Shown in pieces: positions 36,020 through 44,748 of a stretch of DNA of 64,000 nucleotides; the stretch's first letter is position 1; each line of letters begins with the position of its first letter. This DNA comes from an uncultured Prevotellaceae bacterium. Lineage in GTDB: Bacteria > Bacteroidota > Bacteroidia > Bacteroidales > Bacteroidaceae. Made by a program: the position numbers and the translations under genes. The stretch is taken from positions 1 through 64,000 of the forward strand of contig CACXQL010000006.1 of the NCBI GenBank assembly GCA_902769805.1, in the 5' to 3' direction. The notes beneath the pieces were generated by a model. It did not search any database, was not told the origin of the DNA, and saw nothing but the letters and a program-made list of their open reading frames with translations.

Positions 36020-37945
36020 TTAGAAGGGGATGCTCACGACAAAACGACTGCCATTGGTATATTCGGGATCGAGGGTGAGGGTGCCCCCCATCAGCATGAT
36101 GACACGGCGACATAGGAAGAGTCCAATACCGAGTCCCTCGGTAAACATATCAATCTTGGTGAATTTCTCGAAGATGAAGTCAGCCTTGTCGGAAGGAATA
36201 CCAGGACCTGTGTCTTCAACAATGAAATTCACGACTGTATCAGTAGCTTCGATACGCATGGTCATGCTACCCTCTTGAGTGAAATGCAATGCATTGACGA
36301 GCAGTTCTGTGAGGGCGATAAGCAGATGATGGCGGTTGGTCTGGATGGTCAGTTCATCGCCCACATGGCTATCGAGGTGCATCTCTGCGTTATGGGGTGT
36401 CAGACTGCTGGCATTTTCGAAGGCCTCACGCGCCACATCATTGCAGCTAACGGTATCGTCTATGTTGATGGTCTGACAACTCTCAATCAGCGAAACGGTA
36501 AGTAACTTGCTCACCATATAGTCGAGGGCATTTGTCTGCACATACATAGTCTCTGCCACCTCCCGTTTTTCGTCATCTGCCATCATCTCACATCCGTCTC
36601 TCAACACTTGTGAGAATCCATGAACGACATTGAGTGGTGTACGTATCTGATGTGACATATCTTGCATAAACTGTGTCTTCTGCTCACTTGCCTGACGCGC
36701 CAGCAGGGTAGCCTGCTCCAGTTCTGAGGTACGCTGTTCCGTTTCCTGCTTGGTCTTCTCTGCATCGTTGATATGCTGGCTAATGCTCCGTCGCATCTGA
36801 CAGAAATTGTTCTGCAGCTGTCCTATCAGGTCGGTACGCTGACTGGTCGGCAGGATTTTCTCATAGTCACCATGGGTTATCTGTCGCAACTCAGCAGCGA
36901 GCAGTCCCAGAGGCTGTATGAAGTGTTTCACGATGCGTTGGCATCCCATTGCCAATAACAGCAAACCGATAATGAGCAGGGGCAGCAAGATGTAGTTCAG
37001 TCTGTTGTAGCCGCGGAGCAGTTCATTGGACGGACATACGAGTGCTACACTCCACTGTGTACCTTCTAGGGGTCTGTAGAGTACGATATGCGATTTGCCG
37101 TCGATGTTGACTTCCATGTGTCCTGTCCGTCCGTTGATCATCTCGTAGCCCAATGCTACGATATCGGTATGCTCTCTGGGGTCGGTATTAGTGAAGATGG
37201 TCTGTTTGAGCAACTTCGTGGTGTCTGGATGTACGAAGTAGTGTCCGTCGGCTCCCAGCATCATGAAGTAGGAGTGTTCGTAGGGATGCTCTGCTGTAAT
37301 TGTCTCTGTGAGTCTCTTCAGCGACAGGTCTGTGGAGATGACACCTATGAACTTCCCCTGTCTGTCATGGAGTGGGATACAATAGGACGCTATCATCTCC
37401 GGACTTGACAGCGTTCCGTCGTTATAGTCGTCAAAGGGATCTACCCAGCAGGCTTCTCTTTTCTGCCGTGGTGTCTTATACCACACCTTACTATAGTAGT
37501 CGTATTCCTCTTCCCGGACAGTGGCTACAGAGTCTTTTTCGGAAGTTGAATGTTCATCAAGACGGACGGAATAGGCAGAAAAGCCGTAGCTGTCGCCAGG
37601 GAAGAAGTCTGGTTCCATCGTAATGGAGCAACCATTCGTATTAGGGTGATTAGCGACGATTCGATGGCTGTATTTCAGCAGGGAGTCCTTGTCATGGTGA
37701 AGGTTGACGAGCCACAGGATGTTACGCGTAGCTGTCTCCACCTCAACCATAAACCCCTTGACACGCAATGCTGTATTGTCAAGCACATGTGTTGCCTCGT
37801 CTATCGCCTCTTGTCGGATGATGTTACGTGACTGCCAGTAGAGGAATCCGAGTGACAGCGAGAACACCAGTACCACGACGAACAAGATATCAAGGGTGAG
37901 CTTGATAGATAGTGACTGCCGAATATGTTTTCTCATCTCTAACAT
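36020..37945 (-). CDS. Membrane sensor histidine kinase (dCache, HAMP, HisKA, HATPase)
   Basis: The protein has 641 residues. Transmembrane segments lie at about 15-35 and 315-337 and flank a periplasmic double-Cache-like sensor (conserved CWVDPFDDYNDG and GVISTDLSL; DGHYFVHPD). HAMP follows (about 340-395), then a coiled coil. The HisKA box MSHQIRTPLN has the phospho-acceptor His (about H432), and the HATPase domain has N box LTELLVNALHF, G1 VEDTGPGIP and G2 GLGIGLFLC. There is no receiver or DNA-binding domain and no response regulator beside it. The start overlaps the stop of the upstream sensor by 7 bp (an inner ATG at 37936 would avoid this), so the two are translationally coupled and probably act together. 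Confidence 0.92.
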   Translation of the reverse strand: MLEMRKHIRQSLSIKLTLDILFVVVLVFSLSLGFLYWQSRNIIRQEAIDEATHVLDNTALRVKGFMVEVETATRNILWLVNLHHDKDSLLKYSHRIVANHPNTNGCSITMEPDFFPGDSYGFSAYSVRLDEHSTSEKDSVATVREEEYDYYSKVWYKTPRQKREACWVDPFDDYNDGTLSSPEMIASYCIPLHDRQGKFIGVISTDLSLKRLTETITAEHPYEHSYFMMLGADGHYFVHPDTTKLLKQTIFTNTDPREHTDIVALGYEMINGRTGHMEVNIDGKSHIVLYRPLEGTQWSVALVCPSNELLRGYNRLNYILLPLLIIGLLLLAMGCQRIVKHFIQPLGLLAAELRQITHGDYEKILPTSQRTDLIGQLQNNFCQMRRSISQHINDAEKTKQETEQRTSELEQATLLARQASEQKTQFMQDMSHQIRTPLNVVHGFSQVLRDGCEMMADDEKREVAETMYVQTNALDYMVSKLLTVSLIESCQTINIDDTVSCNDVAREAFENASSLTPHNAEMHLDSHVGDELTIQTNRHHLLIALTELLVNALHFTQEGSMTMRIEATDTVVNFIVEDTGPGIPSDKADFIFEKFTKIDMFTEGLGIGLFLCRRVIMLMGGTLTLDPEYTNGSRFVVSIPF

Positions 37946-39411
37946 ACACTCTCCTCCTGTTTTTTATCAGCGATATCGAGCAGATTACCCAACAACTCTG
38001 TGGTGATCGCGGTATGCTTCTGTATCTTTTCTGCCATGTGGCAGCATTCCTCAGCATCCATATCGACAGCATGCTGTCGGAAATCGGCGACTGTGGCATG
38101 GATAACCTTCACTGACTGTTCCATACGGTCACTCATATTCATAATGACTGCATCTTTCATGCGGTCTGCCTCGCGAGCCTGTTCATAAGCCAGTTTCAGG
38201 TCTTCATTACGCTGGCGGAGCACATCGGTTAGGTGAGTGATATGAGCGATATGCTGGCTGATGCTCTCCTGCATCTGGCGGAATGTGTTCTGCACATACC
38301 CCACCTCATCGGTGCGATGACTTACCTTCACGGGCTCATCCATCTGTCCGTTAGCCATACGATGGGCTGCATCTATCAGGTGCTGTAACGGTTTTAGCTG
38401 ATGATGGCTGATGAAGAGACAGAACAGTGCGAGCAGCAGCAAACCGATGAGACTGATGATGATGGTATAACCCAAGAGCGTGTTGTAGGAACTGAAGATA
38501 TCGCTCTCTGGGCATACGATGGCAACACTCCATCCTGCATTCTCAAAGGGATGATAGAAAATAAAGTTCTGTTTGCCTTCTATACGCATCTCGCTATGTC
38601 CGATATGTCCCGTCTTCATGGATATGGCTGCCAGATGTCCGTCGCTGGTAGGATTGTTGAAAGCCTCCGTAAAGAACGCCTCATGCTCTTCGAGCGTACT
38701 GTCAGGGTGGATAATCAAGTGTCCGTCAGTACCCATCACCAAGGCATGTGAGTTGGGGAATGGTTGCAACGAGAGCACCAAGTCAGCAAACCACTTCATC
38801 GAGATATGTGCCGATAACACCCCCATCAGTTCGCCTTTTTCGTTGTGCAGTGGCATACCATAGGCTGCGACGATGGATTTCTCTCCGCTCTCCATGTCGA
38901 CATAAGGGTCTATCCAGATGGGGTTCTCATGGTGCAAGGGAATGAAATACCATTTCTCACGGGTATAAGGCTGCCGCCCATCATTCGTCGCCATTTGTAT
39001 CTGTGTCGAATCGGTGGGGCTGCGGTAGGCAGAGACCTCATAGTAAGTACCGTATTTCGGATAGACACCTGGCTCGAAGGCGATGGCACACCCTTGGATA
39101 TGAGGATTCTCTCTCAGCAACTGTCGACAGAGACTGTCCATAATCTCTGGTCTGTTCAGACGCTTCTCTATCGTCCAGTGCAGACTACGTGTTGCCGTCT
39201 CCACCTCTTTCAGCGTGTTGTCGATGCGCAACTCTGTGGTGCGCAGTGTCTGACGGGCTTTCTCCATTGCCTCCTGATAGATCGACTTACGCGCGTGATG
39301 GAACATGATAAAGAGGGCGGTGACAAAGAGCACAGACACGAATCCGAGAACCCACAACACTACTTGTGTGGTCAGCGAATGGCGTGATTGGTTTTCTGTT
39401 ATTCTCTTCAT
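37939..39411 (-). CDS. Membrane sensor related to the kinase but lacking kinase function
   Basis: The protein has 490 residues. It has the same layout as the downstream kinase: transmembrane segments near 18-38 and 315-335, a dCache-like periplasmic region (IWIDPYVDMESGEKS; GVLSAHISM; DGHLIIHPD), HAMP, and coiled coil. Where the HisKA box should be, it reads MNMSDRMEQSVKVI, with Asp-Arg in place of His-Glu, and the protein ends 55 residues later without an HATPase domain. It therefore cannot be a kinase by itself; it may form heterodimers with, or tune, its partner. The open frame begins at a TTG that is part of the promoter box, so the ATG at 39411 is taken as the start. Confidence 0.85.
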   Translation of the reverse strand: MKRITENQSRHSLTTQVVLWVLGFVSVLFVTALFIMFHHARKSIYQEAMEKARQTLRTTELRIDNTLKEVETATRSLHWTIEKRLNRPEIMDSLCRQLLRENPHIQGCAIAFEPGVYPKYGTYYEVSAYRSPTDSTQIQMATNDGRQPYTREKWYFIPLHHENPIWIDPYVDMESGEKSIVAAYGMPLHNEKGELMGVLSAHISMKWFADLVLSLQPFPNSHALVMGTDGHLIIHPDSTLEEHEAFFTEAFNNPTSDGHLAAISMKTGHIGHSEMRIEGKQNFIFYHPFENAGWSVAIVCPESDIFSSYNTLLGYTIIISLIGLLLLALFCLFISHHQLKPLQHLIDAAHRMANGQMDEPVKVSHRTDEVGYVQNTFRQMQESISQHIAHITHLTDVLRQRNEDLKLAYEQAREADRMKDAVIMNMSDRMEQSVKVIHATVADFRQHAVDMDAEECCHMAEKIQKHTAITTELLGNLLDIADKKQEESVC

Positions 39412-39417
39412 CAGCTG

Positions 39418-39425
39418 CAAAATTA
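39418..39425 (-). promoter_or_regulatory. -7 promoter box of the sensor pair
   Basis: TAATTTTG on the minus strand ends 6 nt before the ATG at 39411. It decides the start: the upstream in-frame TTG would lie inside the box. The mRNA is probably leaderless or nearly so. Confidence 0.5.
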
Positions 39426-39511
39426 GATAAAATTTTCGAGATTATATACGCTCATGTGGTAAAAATATGAACAAACACCCCGAAAAATAGTAAAATTCAT
39501 GTTTTCCCTTC

Positions 39512-42028
39512 TTATTTTCCCAGAAGCTGTTGGGCTGCCAACACTAAGAACATATAGTGGGACGAACCGCCGCCCAAGACATACTCTACCTGTTGCCAGA
39601 GGAAGGGGAACTCTAAGAGTTCTGGGAAGTCGGGTCGGATGAGGGCAGTACCAGACACAACACCACCAGGGATATACGACCAGTCTGCACGATTCAAGCC
39701 ATAGGCTACTGTAGCAGACTTGGCACCAACGCCAGAGGCAAAGGAAGCGTTATTGCTGCCTGGATGACAACCGAGGATGAAGTTTAAGGCGTTGAAGACA
39801 GTCTCCTTCGGGAAGATGTCAGGATAGGCACTGGTCAGGAAATAATACTGGAAACCGAAACCCTGGATGTCCCAGCCTGCTCCCCAGATAGAGGGTCGGT
39901 AAGGAACACCATAGGGAGTCTCCGCTGCCTGCTTCTCCAACTCAGCACGATAGGCAGGAAGGGCGGCACAGAAGGCTGTCGCAAACTTCTTGGCGCGCGA
40001 GTCCTTCATCGTCTCCATCTGTTTAACAAGACGAGCCATATACCAACCAGAACGGTTGATGCCCTTGATAGCCATTTCCTGGTGATCCAAGATAAAGTCA
40101 AGATACTGTTGCTGCTGAGTCGTCAGGTATAACTCTACGGCTGCCTGCATCTTCATACTCTCCATAAAACCACTCACCTGCGTCTGCTGATAGACAGTAG
40201 TAGCGATATCCAGACACTCCTTGCTGAGTGCGTCGTTATAGCCCCTAAGGACACGACTGGCACCTGCCAACTCAGCAGCTGCAGACAAGGCGCGCATCGG
40301 GTTATCCTCCGTGAAGATCCAACGGTCGTCATCATTACCAATCTGTCCGTCGGTCATAGCGGAGGCATCGCCCAACAACACATACTGGCGGAGGTTATTA
40401 CAGATGATACCGCGATAGAGTCTGCCTAATGCCTGATAGCTACGCACCACTGTCAAGGCACCGTTCTCTATCTGTTGCAGCATATCGTTCTTACCGTCAG
40501 GTTCATGGATCTCCACCTGATGACGCTGTTGGTCAATGGCAGTCACGTCAATATCGGGATGGAAAGCCTCATAGGCAAGGGCAAGGATATACGCCTCACC
40601 AGCCTGCGACTCGATACGGAGGTCGAAATCTCCGGCATCATGCCATCCACCGATATTCACACCAGGGACGATATCCCCTGCATTGTATTTCGACAAGCCT
40701 GGACGCTGGTCGTAGCCGTCGATATGGTTGCCGACGGAAGCCATACGGGCATCGTCCATGTGACAGGCATCATGCCAGACACGGTATTTCTCACTGACAC
40801 GCATGTGACACATCTGCACAGGGAGGAAATACTCGAGGACAGGTTGCCAGACACCACGGTCGTAGATATCCTCGGCGATACGGAAGACAGAAGACTCCGA
40901 CTTCGCGTACCTTATTTTATATAGTCCTGGCTGACGGACATCACTGAAGTCTGCCTTCAGATAGCGGTAGCGCAGGAACTTACCCCATACCGTAGGTTGT
41001 ATCGTCTTGGCAACAGTCTCGCCCTCGGCAGCGATACGAATCAGTTGTGCTTGTAACAGACTGTTCTCACGGGCATCCGTCTCAATGACAGCCTGCTTCT
41101 CCTGTGCAGGATGGTAGCCGATCTGCGAAGTCTGTATCACAGGACTGTACTGCCAGTCGCTGACGATATTAGGCGTTATCACCCACTTCACAGCACCCTT
41201 CGTCGCACCAGCTTTAATCTCACTGCGCAGCACGAACCACCCGTTGTTATGGTTCATACGTCCGTCATAGAGTTTCAAAGGCTCCGTCAGCGACTCTATC
41301 GTCAACTTGCTATAGGGGTCGTCGGGACGGGAGGTGAATATACGTCCTACGGCATAGGGAGCAGCAATCAGCTGGTCTGCCGTATAAGGACTGTAGCCTA
41401 TAGCATTCAGATGGTCAATGTCTGCCTTCTGCCCCTTGCCTGCGAAGAAATCACCAATGTGCTGGTTGTTGGCAGGTGTCGTCAGCATGGGCGAATTAGG
41501 CTGCTGAGGGTAGATACCCGACTGATTATCCATCAACCACGGTTTGCCAAACAGCCAACCAGGGAAGAACTCCAAGTTAAAGCCCACCTTCCCTAACAGG
41601 AAGTCAGGCACGGGCTTGTCTAAATCGACAGTGACGACAATACTCTTACCCTGGCTCTCTACATTCACTTGATAGGTGAATTGATAGTCGGGATACACCA
41701 TCGGATTGAAACCAGTGAGATGACGGGAAGAGTCAGGATAGCACAATGTCGTGATAATCCTGTTGCCCTCCACCTTCCTACTGAGTTGCTTCGGTACAGG
41801 TTGCCACTGTCCTGGTGTCGCCTCCATTCGGATATCTCCGTTGGTGGCGATACGTTGTCCGTTCATGATTACACAGACTCCACCCTGATGTCCCTCTGAA
41901 TAGAAGTCACTGAATGCCATCACATCAACACCGCCCTGCTTGAAATAGCCGTCAGGCAGTAACTGAAAAGTCTGTGCTGACAGCCATTGTCCTGCCAGCA
42001 TCATGAATGCTGTTAATAGTTTTCTCAT
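39512..42028 (-). CDS. GH9 family glycoside hydrolase
   Basis: The protein has 838 residues from MRKLLTAF with a signal peptide ending near WLSAQ. GH9 enzymes are inverting beta-1,4-glucanases or related enzymes. An extra N-terminal beta-rich region (about 20-310) precedes a CelD-type Ig-like domain (about 315-410; TSQIGYHPAQEKQAVIE; PGLYKIRY). The alpha/alpha barrel has NIGGWHDAGDFD (Asp about 464 and 467, base), NFILGCHPGSNNASF, and a C-terminal LWQQVEYVLGG where the acid Glu sits in VEY rather than the usual NE. The open frame runs 33 codons further upstream across a promoter, so the inner ATG is used. It is divergent from GH31. Action on mixed-linkage glucan or xyloglucan is possible. Confidence 0.88.
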   Translation of the reverse strand: MRKLLTAFMMLAGQWLSAQTFQLLPDGYFKQGGVDVMAFSDFYSEGHQGGVCVIMNGQRIATNGDIRMEATPGQWQPVPKQLSRKVEGNRIITTLCYPDSSRHLTGFNPMVYPDYQFTYQVNVESQGKSIVVTVDLDKPVPDFLLGKVGFNLEFFPGWLFGKPWLMDNQSGIYPQQPNSPMLTTPANNQHIGDFFAGKGQKADIDHLNAIGYSPYTADQLIAAPYAVGRIFTSRPDDPYSKLTIESLTEPLKLYDGRMNHNNGWFVLRSEIKAGATKGAVKWVITPNIVSDWQYSPVIQTSQIGYHPAQEKQAVIETDARENSLLQAQLIRIAAEGETVAKTIQPTVWGKFLRYRYLKADFSDVRQPGLYKIRYAKSESSVFRIAEDIYDRGVWQPVLEYFLPVQMCHMRVSEKYRVWHDACHMDDARMASVGNHIDGYDQRPGLSKYNAGDIVPGVNIGGWHDAGDFDLRIESQAGEAYILALAYEAFHPDIDVTAIDQQRHQVEIHEPDGKNDMLQQIENGALTVVRSYQALGRLYRGIICNNLRQYVLLGDASAMTDGQIGNDDDRWIFTEDNPMRALSAAAELAGASRVLRGYNDALSKECLDIATTVYQQTQVSGFMESMKMQAAVELYLTTQQQQYLDFILDHQEMAIKGINRSGWYMARLVKQMETMKDSRAKKFATAFCAALPAYRAELEKQAAETPYGVPYRPSIWGAGWDIQGFGFQYYFLTSAYPDIFPKETVFNALNFILGCHPGSNNASFASGVGAKSATVAYGLNRADWSYIPGGVVSGTALIRPDFPELLEFPFLWQQVEYVLGGGSSHYMFLVLAAQQLLGK

Positions 42029-42063
42029 AATCCGTTTTTGTATATTGGTTTTTAATGATATCG

Positions 42064-42071
42064 CAAAGATA
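42064..42071 (-). promoter_or_regulatory. -7 promoter box of the GH9 gene
   Basis: TATCTTTG on the minus strand lies 35 nt before the ATG at 42028. It is in the divergent control region shared with GH31. Confidence 0.7.
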
Positions 42072-42178
42072 GTCGTTTTTCTCCTTATCATCGATTTTTT
42101 CGCAGTCTTTTTTAAGATATGTAACATCCTATGCCATTTTATGATACAAACGATGATTCGTTTCTCGATAATTGTTCG

Positions 42179-42186
42179 TAACTTTG
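42179..42186 (+). promoter_or_regulatory. -7 promoter box of the GH31 - GH10-CE1 - GH8-CE15 operon
   Basis: TAACTTTG lies 37 nt before the ATG at 42224. The 195-bp divergent gap to GH9 holds both promoters. Confidence 0.7.
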
Positions 42187-42223
42187 TAACCGATTTTCGA
42201 AAATATAAAAGACTAACCTTTGG

Positions 42224-44707
42224 ATGAAGATGAAACGGTATTTATTTCTGTGGATATTATTTGTCTGTATGACCTTACAGGCAAAGACTTTCCCATTTGG
42301 GAAGGGACAACTGACCATCAAGACGATAGCCCCCAATGCTGTACGTATCCAGTATTCGGAAAATGTGACAGACCAGGAACTGCCTGACTGGCTGTATGTC
42401 AAGCAGGACGAAGTGGCAGGAGACCTCTCCGTGGATGTCGACAACAAAAAGAATACTGTCACAGTAAAAGACAAGAATGGCAGGAAGGTCTTCGTCGCTA
42501 CCAGTCATCAGCTGAGACAAGGACAGGCAACACTCACCATCACATCACCCAAGGACGAGTACCTATATGGACTTGGACAGTTCCAGGACGGCTACAGTAA
42601 CATCCGGGGACTCTCCCGCAGACTGACACAGGTCAATACACAGATATCCATCCCCATGATGATCTCCAGCAAGGGCTATGGACTACTCTGGAATAACTAC
42701 GGACTCACGGAGTTCAACCCCTCCAGCCAGTCTGTTACGCTTCAACGCGCCAACAGTCAACAGGCAGGCAATAGCCAGATTGTCAACGTCACCTCTACAG
42801 AGGGTAGCAAACAGGAAGTCCGTGAACAGCATATCTATGAGGCGACACTCACTGTCAAGGAAGAGGGTGACTATGCCCTGTTGCTGGATGTCGGACAGAA
42901 GATGGCACGCCGCCATCACCTCACCATCGACGGACAGACAGTCATCGAGATGCAGAACCTCTGGCTGCCGCCCACTGCCTCCGCCATCGTCCATCTGAAG
43001 AAAGGTAAGCACCAGCTTAAGGCAGAGCTGTCAAGAGGCGACCAGCCTGTGGTCTTCTATCATCCTGTCAAGGATGAGACTGTCTTCCAGTCCCCCATCG
43101 CCTCCTGCGTCGACTATACTGTCTTCACTGGCTCTCCCGATGAGATCATCGCCTCCTATCGTGAACTGACTGGCAAGGCACCACTGATGCCCCGATGGGC
43201 AACAGGCTATATCCACTGTCGTGAGCGGTTCCACTCACAGGATGAGATCCTGCAGACCGTTGACCGTTTCAAAAAGGAAGAGATGCCTCTTGATGTCATC
43301 GTACAGGACTGGCAGTACTGGGGTAAGTACGGATGGAACTCCATGCAGTTTGACGAAGAACATTACCCTGACCCCAAACAGATGATGGACAGTCTGCATC
43401 ACAGGGGTATCAGACTGATGCTCAGCGTTTGGTCGAAGATCGACAAGAACTCCAGTGTCGGAAAAGAGATGGAGCAGCAAGGACACTATATCCCGGAGAC
43501 GGACTGGATAGACTTCTTCTCTCCTGAGGCATCCCAAGCCTATTGGCGAAACTTCAGCCAGCGACTGGTACCATTAGGTATTGATGCCTGGTGGCAGGAT
43601 GCCACGGAACCAGAGAATGACGACTTGGTTGGCAGACGTGTCAACCACGGGAAATGGTCTGGGGAAAAGGTACGTAATGTATATCCGCTATTAGTCAACA
43701 AGACCGTTTATGAGGGGCTGCGGAAAGACCAGCCCCAGAAGCGTCCGATGATACTCACCCGTTGCGGATTCCCCGGCATCCAGCGCTATGGTTCTGCCCT
43801 GTGGTCTGGTGATGTGGGTAATGACTGGGAGACCTTCCGTCGTCAGCTGACGGCTGGGTTAGGGATGCAGGCAGCAGGCATCCCCTGGTGGACCTACGAT
43901 GCTGGTGGATTCTTCCGTCCCCATGACCAATACGCCAACCAAGACTATATCGAGCGGATGCTGCGATGGATAGAGACAGCGGTCTATCTGCCCCTGATGC
44001 GTGTCCATGGCTATATGAGTAATACCGAGCCGTGGAACTATGGCAAAGAGGCACAGGATATCATCAAGGAAAACCTGATGGAGCGCTACCGCCTGCAGCC
44101 TTATATCTATACCGAGGCAGCAGCTGTCTCGTATGAGGGCTCCACCCTCATGCGTCCCCTTGTCTTCGACTTCACAGACGACAAGGATGCCCTGCAACAG
44201 AAATATGAGTATATGTTTGGTAAGTCCTTGCTTGTAAGCCCAGTGACAGAACCGGGTGTCAGGGAATGGAAGACCTACCTGCCAAAGAACAAGACTGGAT
44301 GGTATGACTATAGGACTCAGCAATACTATGCCGGAGGACAGACTGTCACCACTGCCGTTGACAAGGCACATATCCCTGTCTTCGTTCGTGGCGGTAGTAT
44401 CCTGCCTCTTGCCGCCAATCCCTATGTCGCCTCCAAGTCACTGCACACTGCCCTGGGAATCCATATATATCCTGGTGCCGATGCCGTCTATACACTCTAT
44501 GAGGACGATGGCTGGAGCAATGACTACGAACAGGGTTCCTGCTCACGCATCACCTTCCGTTGGGATGACAGCAAACAACAGCTGACCATTAGTCCACGGG
44601 AGGGACAGTTCACTACGATGCCGAGGGAACGTCAGTTCGTTGTCTCACTGCCCAAGGGCGGGACAAAGACTGTTAACTATACTGGAAAACAAGTCATCAT
44701 TCAATAA
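42224..44707 (+). CDS. GH31 alpha-xylosidase-like enzyme with PA14 insert
   Basis: The protein has 827 residues with a signal peptide ending near TLQAK. The N-terminal beta-sandwich is interrupted by a PA14-like insert (about 200-275; YEATLTVKEEGDYALLLDVG; GKHQLKAEL), a layout known from alpha-xylosidases such as CjXyl31A. The catalytic barrel shows LDVIVQDWQYWG and the nucleophile Asp in DAWWQDATEPE (about D459). Later signatures are HGYMSNTEPWNYG and VSPVTEPGVREWKTYLP. It is the first gene of a plus-strand operon; the GH10-CE1 gene starts 41 bp later. It would remove alpha-xylosyl units from complex xylan or xyloglucan side chains. Other GH31 specificities are possible. Confidence 0.9.
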   Translation: MKMKRYLFLWILFVCMTLQAKTFPFGKGQLTIKTIAPNAVRIQYSENVTDQELPDWLYVKQDEVAGDLSVDVDNKKNTVTVKDKNGRKVFVATSHQLRQGQATLTITSPKDEYLYGLGQFQDGYSNIRGLSRRLTQVNTQISIPMMISSKGYGLLWNNYGLTEFNPSSQSVTLQRANSQQAGNSQIVNVTSTEGSKQEVREQHIYEATLTVKEEGDYALLLDVGQKMARRHHLTIDGQTVIEMQNLWLPPTASAIVHLKKGKHQLKAELSRGDQPVVFYHPVKDETVFQSPIASCVDYTVFTGSPDEIIASYRELTGKAPLMPRWATGYIHCRERFHSQDEILQTVDRFKKEEMPLDVIVQDWQYWGKYGWNSMQFDEEHYPDPKQMMDSLHHRGIRLMLSVWSKIDKNSSVGKEMEQQGHYIPETDWIDFFSPEASQAYWRNFSQRLVPLGIDAWWQDATEPENDDLVGRRVNHGKWSGEKVRNVYPLLVNKTVYEGLRKDQPQKRPMILTRCGFPGIQRYGSALWSGDVGNDWETFRRQLTAGLGMQAAGIPWWTYDAGGFFRPHDQYANQDYIERMLRWIETAVYLPLMRVHGYMSNTEPWNYGKEAQDIIKENLMERYRLQPYIYTEAAAVSYEGSTLMRPLVFDFTDDKDALQQKYEYMFGKSLLVSPVTEPGVREWKTYLPKNKTGWYDYRTQQYYAGGQTVTTAVDKAHIPVFVRGGSILPLAANPYVASKSLHTALGIHIYPGADAVYTLYEDDGWSNDYEQGSCSRITFRWDDSKQQLTISPREGQFTTMPRERQFVVSLPKGGTKTVNYTGKQVIIQ

Positions 44708-44748
44708 AAGATAAATAACACAAAACAACTTAACATCATTTTATAACT

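Noticed and set aside
36020..39411. Hybrid two-component regulator for xylan
   Set aside because: Neither protein has a receiver, an AraC-type helix-turn-helix or the propeller-type periplasmic sensor of HTCS proteins.
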